Assembly: GCA_022113835.1 (NCBI GenBank) | Contig: JAILWY010000018.1 | Coordinates: forward strand, 13,679,501-13,743,500 | Source of the DNA: Atopsyche davidsoni | Lineage: Eukaryota > Arthropoda > Insecta > Trichoptera > Hydrobiosidae | DNA: 64,000 bases | Direction: 5' to 3' | Part shown: one piece after another, positions 23,858-34,762 of the stretch | Position numbering within the stretch: the first letter of the stretch is position 1 | Layout: every line of letters begins with the position of its first letter | Translations under genes and position numbers: made by a program | Notes under the pieces: model-generated | What the model was told of the DNA's origin: nothing | Seen by the model: the letters and a program-made list of their open reading frames with translations, nothing else | Databases searched by the model: none

Positions 23858-24148
23858 GTAAGAAAAACTATATTACATAACGATTAACATTTACAATTTA
23901 TATTTTACCCTCCAAACTCTTTCCGCAGGTATTTTCTGATATTTAATAGTGAACTTATATCTTCAGGTGTATTTTACTGTGAGCGATTTTCCGTTTGTTC
24001 CAGATTAAACATTTATTTATAAATTGCCAAGATGTACTCGGATAACGTATAGAAACTTATCCGAGTTTTGCCGAATGAAATGCTAAACAGGTACCCTCAG
24101 AAAAATCGAAAACTTTTATAGCGGAATCGATACAAATAAGAAAGCAAG

Positions 24149-24199
24149 ATGAAGATCACGATCGACGTATTGGGCATCTTCTTGAAGATCGTAATCAAG
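24149..24199 (+). CDS. aquaporin candidate first coding exon
   Basis: ATG in good context (aagATG), 17 codons (MKITIDVLGIFLKIVIK), donor AAG|gtacgt, phase 0. It reads straight into the next exon, so it is a credible alternative start to the TATA-driven leader. Confidence 0.55.
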
Positions 24200-27100
24200 G
24201 TACGTTCAGATGCAGTGTTCAATAAATCTTCCGCATTATTTGACACATTGAAACACTGCGACTGCATTACGAGTGAAAATTTAATTACACCAAATTCGAT
24301 AACATGCGCAAAAATTTAATTTTATTTGCCAAATTGTTTTCGCTCCCGACACAATTGTCATAAATTAAACCAACATAGCTTTCTTTTATTAAAAAAAATA
24401 CGTAATAAATTTGAAAATAAAAGCGTCGGTGTAAATTCTCGCCAAGGTACTCGAAGGCTCAGAAACGAGCATCCATTGTGTGTTGGGTGAGAATAGCGAC
24501 ATTGTGAACTTTGATGTCTTGTGTGCGTTGACCTACATCAGGCTGCAGCAGACTACCTTCAGATGCCCTACGAATCTCGTAGCCACCGACATTTCAAACA
24601 CCTTCAAATTTCCACAGCTGCTACAGAATATCATTTTTAAACATAATCTAAAAAATAATTTATTAAATATACATCTTCAGTGATAAATTTTTTTTTAAAT
24701 GGTTCAATCATCACAACAAATTTGTTGACTGAAACTATAAATGAAGTATACTTTTCGATTTTAATTTTTTTATGTCCGAGCAAAACTGTAACTTTAAATA
24801 TAGAGACACGACGTTAGTGCATATTTCATGTTTTATTTTACACTTAAACATTGAAGCGACATTATTTTCAAATATATATATAGTGTATTTAATATTTGAC
24901 CCAAATGCGGTGACTATATTGGATCCAGTGTTGAATTTATTTTAAAATAATCGGAGGCACGTTTGTTTTATATTTTTAGTAAAATGAAAGCTATGCACTT
25001 TTCGCGTGAGCGTTTCACGTGAAAATGTATAATATTTTGAAACATCAGTACTTGTTAGACTTGCGGGCCGCGCCTCATGGGCAGGAAATTTGCACCGAGC
25101 CGAGCTGAGGACTGCTTGATGATAATGAATGTTGTGAAACAATAATCGTTTCAATTTAGATTTAACGGACGCAACTCACTATGCAGCTCGTACTAAATTG
25201 TATCGTGCCACAGACCAAGTTTTACGTGCAAATTTTCGAGTTGTAGCAAACGAAATTGTTCTACGTGAGTAACTAATCTCGTTATATTATTTTGCTTTAC
25301 GTTTCACATTTTTAGGGTTAGTATTCAAAATAACACAATAAAAAAAATCCAAAGATACGAAGTATTTAAAAAAATCGAATTGAGAAATAACAATTTTTTT
25401 TTTTGAGATGATCCTTAATTTTAAACCATTTTTGAATAGTTAGGTCTCATTTATTATTGTACACATTTCATAATAAAAAAAAACACATTGGATACAAAAA
25501 AGTACTAATGTATGTTTTATTCGCTTTTAGCACACACGACTCAGAATTTCAAAAGTATGTTCAATAAATCTGCGAGTTGTAGGTTTATTTCAGGGCACTT
25601 TCGCATAATTGCAAAATTTCCATATAATTTTGCTTTGACCTAAAAGTGCAATATTAAATTGATATCCGAGTCAGAAACGCGTCCAATTGGTTTTAATATC
25701 GGGCGATGGAGTCAAGTCGGATACAAGACTACTTAACATACTTAACAATTTTGCATCTTGCAATTACTTCCGAAAGTAAAATCAAACTACTATGTGTTGT
25801 CAATAATCGGTTTTTTCAGTTATATGCAGTAGAGTAAAGTGAATAGATACAAATGTTTTCCGGTGGGTTTCAGGTCAATAAGATGACCTTCGCCCCGCTG
25901 GTGGTGTCCACCCTCTTCATCCTGCTCACGTGCCTGCTGGCGCACTGCGCGCGGCGGGCCGTGTCCAAGCTGGTCAAAGACTCCTTCCTCAAGTCCCTGT
26001 TCGAAGAAGCCATCGCCACCGCTGAGCTCTGCGGGTGCTGCTTCGAGCTGATCGTCGGTAAGGACCCCGGACACGCTTTAAAGATACTTTGCTACTGTAC
26101 AATGTATAAAATATATGTCGTTTCCACAAGAAAAATAATTTAAATATTATTGTATTTTACCCAAAATATTTTAAATTCATCTATTTACTTATTTTTCTCT
26201 ATCAGTTACGTTTTACTTGCGTTTTTATTATATTTCGTTATTTCCCTTTAAAAATTACTTTAGTGCTAAAATTTTTAAATGAACTTGCAATAATTTACTA
26301 AAAATTCTATATGGTTTATAATCTCACTTTAAAATGGCTGTTTGAGACATTGATATTTGGTTGTTTCCAATATTATCATAGCATAACACAGCCGATAAAA
26401 ATCCTACATGAAGCTTGATTAGCTCGAACCCTAGGATGCTCTATTCCACTGGTTTTAATAATCAAAGTTACAGTAGATATGTATATATATATTAAATATA
26501 TATTTCCATATTAATATATATTTGCAATTATGAATTGTATGTTTTAAATTATTTTGTAGTTGCTGATAACTTTGGAGTGGCCACGTATGCTATTTTCTTA
26601 TTCCTTCTGACGATTTGGTGGTCCTTCAATTGGGGAGATGCAACTGCTTGCCCGTACACGCACCTTGAAGATTATATTGAAGGTAAATACTAAAGCAGTT
26701 ATAGGAATACAAAAAATATAGCTTATTGATTTAAGTTCACACTTGTTATTATTTTCTCATTTTCAATGTTGACTTTTTCTATTTAAAAAACGGATGAAAA
26801 ACAGGATTAATTTATAAAGTATTAATATTTTTGAAAATATGCTTAATTTCTGTGGGAATATGATATGAAAGTTCAAAAAACCTGAAATTTATTTGGATTA
26901 TTTTATTTTTCAGGCAAGGCTGATATCAGGAACGTTCTCTTGAAGGTGTGGGCTGAGCTCACCGGTGGCTTGGTCATTTTCAAATATGTGCAAATGTATT
27001 GGGCTTTGGAAATTGTTGAAACTCACAAAGACAAAGCTTTTGAAGATTGCAAAGCTGATCTTCAGGTAATATATATTTTTTAAACAATATTGTATAGCCA

Positions 27101-28483
27101 CTTTATGAAAACCAAATTTCTTTATGTATTGAAAACATTTGTATATGTAATAATCTCAATGATTAATTTTAGGTACCAATGTTGTATGGAGCCATTGTTG
27201 AAGGAATCGCCACCTGTTTATGTCGGTTGACTTCCAAGTCGTTGGGAGACTTGAGTCCCAGATTTTCTACGGCCATCGACTCATTCATTGCCACTTCCCT
27301 CGTTGTAGCAGGTAAAAATTTTCATTAAAACTTTAAAAATTTTGCTATTGCATATAACACTAATATAAATATTCAAATTTATCTATAACTGCTTTCAAAC
27401 GTGTTGACATTTTGGATATTTTTTTTGTTGATATTTCAATAACTTAAAATATTATGAATGCTTTCAATAAATATCTAGGTGATTAAAAAAAAACAATATT
27501 CATTGCGATGCCATGTTTAATATTAATACTTAGTTCATAATTCGCACCAAAGTGAAAAAAAAAATTCCAGATCATTGCTCTTTAACTTCGATGATGATCA
27601 CCATATTTATTATCTAACAAACTCATCCATTGTATGTACCATTTCAGGAGTGCTATTCAGGACTACTGAATACGTCTACAATTACCAGCATATGAAAAGC
27701 AGTTCAGATATATCTTTTTCAGTTCTGTGCAAAGTCAAATTAGGCCAAGGTACTAAAATAGTAAAGCCTCTTATATGTTTTAGTAACTTGCCGATGTACC
27801 AACAAATAATGCAACTGCATTCTGCACGCTCCCATCGGCCATGCAAATGCATTAACCCAATTTTTGTGCCTTGCCTTATTTGATAAGTTCAGATATCGTA
27901 ATGCTAAAATACTCCTGTGCTTTGCTAAAATGGTAATGACATACCATTGCATACTAATGTAATTAATACGAGCCTCACTTCTCAAATTAACCGCTATTTA
28001 AAAGAAATATATATTAATTCAACTTTGCACAAATAGCTTATATTTATGAAAAAATAATTAAATTAAAGTTTTTTTTAAAATCTGTGGTGTTTCTCAACTA
28101 ACCTAAATTAAGAGCAATTATTTGAATTATTTAGTTAAAATATAGTTAGAAAGCAGATGGTTCCAATAAAAATATTCACATGATTTATTTTTTTATTTAC
28201 CAAATAGCATCATTTTTTGTTGAAATAATTTAAGACATCTTAATTCTTTACAGCCTTTGACTACTCTGGTGGTTACTTCAACCCTGCTCTTGCTACATCT
28301 CTGAAATACGGATGTGAAGGAAACACGTTGCTGGAACACGCTATTGTCTACTGGATCGGAGCATGCGCCGGAGCTGTATTGAGCATCTACATCTACAGAT
28401 CACCATTTGTTAAGAGGATCATGCATGGAACGAGTGACCAGAATGGCAGTGCGAGCATTTGGGATGACACCAAAGAGGACTAA
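24149..28483 (+). CDS. AQP12-like unorthodox aquaporin
   Basis: Six coding exons (24149-24199, 25874-26057, 26560-26682, 26914-27065, 27173-27311, 28254-28483) join with phases 0,1,1,0,1 into 292 codons and a stop. Starting instead at ATG 25883 gives 272 residues. The protein has six hydrophobic segments. The first pore motif is CPY (residues 109-111, in DATACPYTHLED) where ordinary aquaporins have NPA; the second is a normal NPA (226-228, in GGYFNPALATSL). A changed first motif is the mark of the AQP11/12 branch, and CPY is the form I know from insects. These proteins sit mostly on intracellular membranes and pass water or small solutes; the exact role in insects is unclear. The transcript converges on Aladin; a poly(A) signal lies at 28943-28948. 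Confidence 0.85.
24480..24683 (+). other. unassigned open stretch in aquaporin intron 1
   Basis: An open frame of about 67 codons with balanced composition at its start (GENSDIVNFDVLCALTYI) and no recognised family. It has no clear splice sites. Possibly a transposon remnant. Confidence 0.2.
25874..26057 (+). CDS. aquaporin exon 2
   Basis: Acceptor gtttcag, donor GTCG|gtaagg. Encodes the first membrane segment (LVVSTLFILLTCLLAHC) and the start of the second. Contains the alternative start ATG 25883. Confidence 0.85.
26560..26682 (+). CDS. aquaporin exon 3 with CPY motif
   Basis: Acceptor attttgtag, donor GAAG|gtaaat. Encodes a membrane segment and the half-helix with ATACPYTHLEDYIEG. Confidence 0.88.
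26914..27065 (+). CDS. aquaporin exon 4
   Basis: Acceptor tttttcag, donor CAG|gtaata. Encodes KADIRNVLLKVWAELTGG and a membrane segment. Confidence 0.85.
27173..27311 (+). CDS. aquaporin exon 5
   Basis: Acceptor aattttag, donor GCAG|gtaaaa. Encodes GAIVEGIATCLCRLTSK and the segment entering the second half-helix. Confidence 0.85.
28254..28483 (+). CDS. aquaporin exon 6 with NPA motif and stop
   Basis: Acceptor tctttacag. Encodes FDYSGGYFNPALATSLKYG, the last membrane helix and a hydrophilic tail ending WDDTKED, then TAA at 28481-28483. Confidence 0.9.
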
Positions 28484-28942
28484 AATTAAATAACTCCATA
28501 TTTGGTCCAAATACACACATCATTCTATTTTGAGTCTTCAACTACGTTTCTAGTAAAAGTGGATGCAACCACATCACGAGACCCACCGGATCAACTCAAG
28601 TGTACTGAATGATGTTATTTTGTATTATGTAGCTCTTGATTCACCAGTCTTTCACATGTATATAATTACAATATATGTTTACAAAACATTTTTATCTTAT
28701 CAATAATGCAACAAAAATTGTGCAAATATTGGTGCTCCTAAAAAATTCTAGTCAATTACATAAATACTTTTATAGAAATGAATAATTCTAACATTATATT
28801 ATTGTTAAATTAAGGTAGTCATTTTTATAATTATTGTTGACTGTATGTATTTATGAATATTTTATAACAAAAGTGTACCTCAACTGATGTTTCCTATACC
28901 TGACCTTTGGTGATGATGTTAATGTTTATAAATAAATGTTTA

Positions 28943-28948
28943 AATAAA
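28943..28948 (+). terminator. poly(A) signal AATAAA of the aquaporin
   Basis: AATAAA 460 bases after the stop. On the other strand, AATAAA signals for Aladin are at 28954-28959 and 28972-28977, so the two 3' ends meet or overlap here. Confidence 0.5.
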
Positions 28949-29070
28949 GTCTATTTATTAAACAAACGAGTTTTATTATGCATTTATACAACATACATAA
29001 TCTATTTATATAAATTTATGATCTTCGGTCCGAAATAGATATTTTTTCTCAACATTAAAAAATATAAATT

Positions 29071-29088
29071 CCCCCCCCCCCCTCCCCC
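29071..29088. repeat. C12-T-C5 tract (G-rich on the Aladin strand)
   Basis: An unbroken run of 12 C, one T and 5 C in otherwise AT-rich DNA. It lies in the predicted 3'UTR of Aladin, where it reads as G runs. Confidence 0.9.
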
Positions 29089-29262
29089 ATTTTATAAAAA
29101 TACACAGAAAACATTTTTGATGATAAGTAGATAAATACCATTGCTTTATAGACTGAATATAGTTTTTAAATGCACTTGTAGAAAGAGAATATAAAGCTAT
29201 ATTATATAAGTATGATAAATATACAACAACGAAATTTACAATAAAATAAATAAATCAATATT

Positions 29263-29428
29263 TTAATTTACTAATGATTTATTTTCTGATCGAATATCTG
29301 AATAGATGATTGGGAAATGTTGAACACGCCCACTAGACCAGCCAATGGTGAGACATGCACCTTCTTCAAAATTTTGTTGAAAGGCAATTGTGCTGGCTAC
29401 TTCGTTTCTTATTCCAGACAAAAAGCAA
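29263..29428 (-). CDS. Aladin exon 6 (last)
   Basis: Acceptor tttattttcag. Ends the propeller with CLTIGWSSGRVQHFP; TAA at 29265-29263. Confidence 0.9.
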
Positions 29429-31620
29429 CTGAAAATAAATCAATAAATTATTATTAAAAATGGATACAGATTTACAACCACGATTAACAAATTGAAAAAT
29501 GTATTTGTATATACTTTCAATTTTCACACACTTTATTATTTATAAATATATATTATTCACATGATGTACCATGAATATATCATCTTCAAACACCAAAAAA
29601 ATTACAATGTAGCAAGCTTCTGATTGTGAGTATAAAATAATAGATAAATCGTTATTAAATATAATGAGGTACTTCATTTGACTAGTTATGAGCTAATAAA
29701 TAATTGAATAGCGCCCTTACCATGGAGTAACTTGAAGGGTATTTTGTACACTCGTGTTGAAGATAGCTACGACAGGAGACTCTTTGAAAGTCAAAGCAAG
29801 ATGATGCCCTTTAGGACTCCACTGCATCCCGAGTACACGACCCCCAGCTGCTTCACCACTACTGAGTTCTGTCTTTGTCAGATCAATCACAGGAGTTGCA
29901 GTAGCAGGAATGTTACTTTCAGCTAAAAGATCAAAATAATTTTTTGAGCATTACAACTTAATTGCTGTTTATTAATATTTGTAATAAGAAAAATGTACCT
30001 ATAAGATAATAGCAATTAAATCATGTTGTGTATAAATACACACCTGCAAACAATGAAGCGTTGGCAAATTTGAGAACATAGATCAGTGGTTCTTCTTCTG
30101 TTGCAAATAACAATATCTCAGAGCACGGCGACCAACAGGCCGCTTGCACTCGACCTCCACGAACTGACCACCTTTCAGCTTGCCAGCGAGTTGTTTCCCA
30201 AACTCTATAAAAAGTATATAATATGAATATATATAAATTATAAGTCTGCATAGAATGTCTAGAATCATATAAACCTGGAGTCTAGTGTTGCAACAGACAC
30301 TATTTTCTTTTGAATAAAATAGAGACATTGCTAGGAATGAGAAAAGAGTTGAACATTGTATTTACCTAAATATAATTCCAGTAGTTGCACTAAATAGTTT
30401 TGAAGCATCAGGAGCCCAAGCTAGATAAGAGGCAGCGCCACCAGCCAAGCGGCGCAGTGCACAGGCTTCGGCACCACCTGGTCCCCATACCCGCAGTGAG
30501 CAGTCTGCCGCTGATGCACTCACCAACAAAGCGCCACTAGGGGACCAGCCAAGGCTTGTCACCGGAGAATGGTCAGGACTAAAAATAAAATATTAAATTT
30601 ATTATTTTGCCCTTGCTTAACACAACCAAATTTATTCATCTTCAAACTTCATTACGTCCCTTAAATGAGACGTAATCAAATTTGAAATATATAAAATGAA
30701 GTGTATGTTTTCATTGCAGAATATTTATATCACATCATTTTACTTTTTATAAATAAATATTATAATTTACTCTCAAAAATGATATACCGTCACCTTTTAA
30801 GAATAGTAGCATTACTGGCAGAAGGTTTGGTAAAAATTGAATTAGGATCAACAGTCCACACGATAACACCGACCTCACATCCAATGGCTATTTCTGAAAC
30901 AGAGAAAGGTCTCCAAGCTACCATGGACACTCCCTTTTGAGAGCTACACTTCAATATCGGAACCAAAGTCGTATCTGAACTGTAGATTCTAACATTATCA
31001 TCTGCAGTCACAACGGCTATTTTAGTAGTATGCGGATGCCATGCCAAGTAGCGTATCGGAGAATTAGCCCAATCTCTTGTATGTGAATACAAAGCTGTTA
31101 ATTTAGGACCTAAATCTTTGAGGTGTGGTTGAAATACGTGACGTATCCGAGTCATGGCATTGGCTAGCTTTAGCATATATGAAGAAATATGCATTATTAT
31201 TTTGTTTTCTGATCCATTTTGGGGTTCAGCTGCTATTTTTAAGGCTTCGATAAAACCTTGTTTATACCAAACGCTCGTAAGTCGCTTGAGCAGCGTATCT
31301 TCAACTTCTAAATACATCGAAACTCCCTCGTCCCTCGTTGAAGATATATCCCGGGTCACGTTTATAGCCGGATGTCGATTGATCTATAAAATAACCATAC
31401 GATAAAAAATATATATACTGTATATATTATACTGCAATTTGCTAAATATCAAATTTGTAGTTTAACCACATCACAATATAAATTTAACCTTACTTACCGA
31501 ATTTGTATAGTTAGAAATTTCTGAAAAATCTCTAAGGGAATAATAAACCATACCATTTACTTCACACAGAGGAACTTCTCCTCTAGAAGGAAGATCGGGA
31601 AATCCATTTAGGGTAACCAT
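29263..31620 (-). CDS. Aladin, WD-repeat nucleoporin
   Basis: Six minus-strand exons (31620-31498, 31383-30794, 30578-30366, 30204-30044, 29922-29721, 29428-29263) join with phases 0,2,2,1,2 into 484 codons and a stop. The N-terminus MVTLNGFPDLPSRGEV matches the start of Aladin. WD-type repeats follow: RYLAWHPHTTKIAVVTADD near residue 152, VSMVAWRPFSVSEIAIGCE, PVTSLGWSPSGALLVSAS, YLAWAPDASKLFSAT, ACWSPCSEILLFAT, and the last GWSSGRVQHFPIIYSD. Aladin is a nuclear pore component (human AAAS, mutated in triple-A syndrome) anchored through NDC1, with roles in selective import and at mitotic spindles. At 484 residues it is shorter than the human protein (546), mainly at the C-terminus. It is divergent from the ferredoxin gene, with 676 bases between the start codons. 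Confidence 0.93.
29721..29922 (-). CDS. Aladin exon 5
   Basis: Acceptor gatcttttag, donor CCATG|gtaagg. Encodes TATPVIDLTKTEL and a repeat with MQWSPKGHHLALTFKE. Confidence 0.88.
30044..30204 (-). CDS. Aladin exon 4
   Basis: Acceptor ctttttatag, donor GCAG|gtgtgt. Encodes VWETTRWQAERWSVRGG and the EPLIYVLKF strand. Confidence 0.9.
30366..30578 (-). CDS. Aladin exon 3
   Basis: Acceptor atttttag, donor TTTAG|gtaaat, 213 bases. Encodes the SPSGALLVSAS and APDASKLFSATT repeats. It is GC-richer than its neighbours. Confidence 0.9.
30794..31383 (-). CDS. Aladin exon 2
   Basis: Acceptor ttttatag, donor AAAAG|gtgacg, 590 bases. Carries the helical N-terminal part and the first two WD-type repeats. 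Confidence 0.9.
31498..31620 (-). CDS. Aladin exon 1
   Basis: ATG at 31620-31618; donor TCG|gtaag; 41 codons, phase 0. Encodes the conserved Aladin N-terminus. Confidence 0.9.
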
Positions 31621-32296
31621 TTTATTAATTTACAGTTTGCACGGTCCTCTGTAGTTAATGCGGTTCTGCTTTATAAGCCCGGCAAACTTATCTTATTCTG
31701 ACAAACAGAGCAAAACGTCAAATCAAATCAAAAATAACGGCAATCGCTTACTGCCATAATATAAAAAAATACCTTTTTTTAATTTTTAGGTAGTGCTTAA
31801 GTCTGGGATTTGTTTAGTCACCATTAAATCCAATTTTTTAAAGAAAAAATATTGAATTTTAGTGTGAAATTTATTTCATATAATGTTTTTTTTCAGTTAC
31901 AAGTTCAGTTTTTAGTTTTCGATAAAAATGAACACGGGTTCGGGTTCATATGTGCACATCGGTTAATTATTTTATGCAAACTTTAATTCAGTATTTTTTT
32001 AATACTTCTTATTTATACTTTATTACCATTATTTTATATACATTACATTATTTCTAGAAATAAAGGTATTCAGCGTCTCGGCGATGGCAGCATTAGTTTT
32101 GTTTTTCGCGCGGCTTGTGTTTGGTGGCACAGATCGTAATATGGTAAAATAAAAAATCTCGCTTAATTAATTATATATTCATAGAAGTCAATAGCAACGC
32201 ACGCCGAAAGATACAATTATATTCATTTCGCATATAAATTATAACTTGACAATATACAATAAGTAGATATAACCTCAACATTTCATACCTGACAGA
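31621..32296. promoter_or_regulatory. shared divergent promoter region of Aladin and ferredoxin
   Basis: The two genes are head to head. The region has no TATA box that I can defend. A small ATG frame (about 32084-32155) lies upstream of ferredoxin, and a splice-acceptor-like tacctgacag ends at 32295 just before the ferredoxin ATG. A short non-coding first exon and intron for ferredoxin are therefore possible. Confidence 0.4.
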
Positions 32297-32824
32297 ATGA
32301 CAAATATATTGAAATATTTTGTTACTGGATGTAAAATTTATGGGAAAAAAGTAATCACCGTCAACAATAATATTCCTAAAGCTTTTCACACCCCAAGACG
32401 ATGGTTGTCAACCACGAAAAGTCTGCATCACGGAGAGTATGAATGGCAGGATCCCAAATCTGAAGATGAAGTAGTAACTATTACGTACATTGACAAGGAT
32501 AGAAATAAGACTATTGTAAAAGGCAAAGTCGGTGATAATGCCATGTACCTCGCCCACAGATATGGTGTCGCTATGGAAGGTGCGTGTGAAGCATCGTTGG
32601 CATGCACCACATGCCATGTTTATGTGCACAAAGCCTTTGAAGAAACTCTTCCAGAAGCCACGGAGAAAGAGGAAGACTTGCTAGATATGGCTCCGTTTCT
32701 AAAGCAAAACTCAAGACTCGGTTGTCAAATAATTCTAACTAAAGAAATGGATGGAATAGAACTGACATTACCAGCAGCTACTAGAAACTTTTATGTAGAT
32801 GGACATAAGCCAACACCTCATTGA
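32297..32824 (+). CDS. mitochondrial [2Fe-2S] ferredoxin, FDX2 type
   Basis: A complete 175-residue protein in one exon. Residues 1-40 form a basic, Ser/Thr-rich mitochondrial targeting peptide (..TPRRWLSTTKS). The adrenodoxin-type fold follows, with cluster ligands C97, C103, C106 (CEASLACTTC) and C143 (RLGCQ). The C-terminus NFYVDGHKPTPH is diagnostic of FDX2 rather than FDX1. FDX2 receives electrons from NADPH via ferredoxin reductase and supports iron-sulfur cluster assembly on ISCU in the matrix; in insects it may also serve mitochondrial P450 steroid hydroxylation. All key residues are present, so the gene looks functional although intronless. Confidence 0.94.
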   Translation: MTNILKYFVTGCKIYGKKVITVNNNIPKAFHTPRRWLSTTKSLHHGEYEWQDPKSEDEVVTITYIDKDRNKTIVKGKVGDNAMYLAHRYGVAMEGACEASLACTTCHVYVHKAFEETLPEATEKEEDLLDMAPFLKQNSRLGCQIILTKEMDGIELTLPAATRNFYVDGHKPTPH

Positions 32825-34762
32825 TTCTCTCAATGTTGGATAGTCGTCATCAAGATATTTTAATTTGATTGATAATGCAATGGTACTGCTTCTAAAAGAC
32901 TTCACCAATGAAGATGTTAACTGGTCTATTAATTCCATTAAATCAATCGCCCTATCATCAAAACTTCTAATGAAAATATATAATATTACACCACAACTCT
33001 GAAATGGTTGACTTTTAGTTATAATTTTAACACCATTTTTATATTTATTATTGTAAATGTGAAATCATTATATAGCAATTCATACATGGTTCCATTTTTT
33101 TTCTTTAACAATATACACTAAATAGATTTATTTCTTTAAGCGACCTGTTTCATAAACCGTTAGCTGAGATTTTATGGCAGATGTGTGAGTAAAAAATTGA
33201 CTCTCAAAAGTGCTTGCAAATGATAAACATACGTATGGAGCATGTGAGTCATATAATTATACCCAGAGCAAATTATTTTTGGGAAAGTGAATTCAATTTT
33301 TAGATAATATTTTATAAAATATAGATACAGTGATCGTATCAAGTGTACTTGTCTAGTTTGTGAAAATGAATCTCAAATTTTGCTTAGTTGAGCATTCAGG
33401 CAATTTTTTTTTTTTTTTTTAATAGTACCTTATTTGTACCTTTTATATACATATAAATTGTTTGAAATTTTAAACCTATTTTTTAATGGTCACCACTTTC
33501 CTACTTATGTAACTAGGGATATACAGTTTGTGAAACACACATAGACTCATGTCTATATTTTGCCAATCTGCAGTTGAAAATTGGAGAGCAAATAATCATC
33601 TAATTGCTCTGGGAAAATTACTATGAACAATGTCATTGAAAAATATTGAACAGTTACAGTTTGAACTATCTTTATATAAAAACTGCATTTCAAAAATTTA
33701 CAGATACTTATAGGAATCATGTATTATTATTTTATATGTGGTTACAAAGAAAACTTATAAATAAAACTGCTTAATTTTTTAAAATGTAGTTTTTTTAAAT
33801 AATGTAAAAATATAATGGCAAGCAGTAACAATTATCAAGATTTGTGAGGTTGTTGATCGATATTAAAAGTTGTATCTACAAATTGATCATTGATTGATCT
33901 GTAGTAAATTAATAACCATGTTACTAAATGTAATAACGCTAGTAACTTTTGATAGGTAAGATATTGTCAATGTCATTTTTTTGCAATTGTATCGATGAAA
34001 ATATTTATAGCTAATGTTCACTTCTGTCACTCATAGTAATAATCAAATAATTAATTAAATACAGAGATAATTTAATATATAATAATAACTATTCAAACGG
34101 TGCTAAAATCATAAAAAAATAACCTTACTCTGGTCTGATAAATAAAATTTTTATGACTTTAATACTCTGATTTTTCCAGTATCACTATTTAATACAAATT
34201 AACAAAAAATAAACCATTATTTTATTTTATTTTTTGTGTTGAATTAGATTATTGTGTGAAAATAATTTGATGCATTAGAAACTAATAGTTGCAGAGTAAT
34301 TCATAAATTTCATCATTTGTATAAAATAAAGCGTTTGAAAGAATATAAAAGCTGTAGTAGCGCTTTATTTATGGGAGTTGAATTGAAATGTTGTAAGTTG
34401 ATGGATCCGAATTTTGGACGCGTTAAAACCTGATTAATCAGAGTAAATAAGACGAAGAAATTGTTACTTTTTTATTTTTAGTAGCAATGATTATCTTCAA
34501 TCGGTTTATTATATATCAGCATATTGTTATTGTATTTACAGCTGTACAAGTATGAAAAAGAGCATAAACAAACTGGTCACCGCTTATGACAATTAATAAT
34601 TTTGTCTGCAGACAACATTTTCTATTAAAAGTCAATATAATATCTGCCGCTACTTTTGTTTACATACAAGCTAACCTCAAATTAAATAGTTTATTGTATA
34701 TAACATTCGTTTTAACCATTTTATATGAAAATATTTGTTCAATGAGTTTGTAATTTAACAAC
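32825..34762. other. intergenic, ferredoxin 3' region to piggyBac-derived gene
   Basis: AT-rich. Holds a poly-T run near 33402-33420, a candidate AATAAA near 33762 and a weak inverted repeat (aataaagcg ... cgctttatt) near 34327-34372. No gene, and no inverted terminal repeats that would belong to a piggyBac element. Confidence 0.5.

Noticed and set aside
27575..27985. Open frames on both strands in the last aquaporin intron
   Set aside because: No acceptor/donor pair gives a frame that fits the flanking phases, and the residues do not resemble an aquaporin segment.
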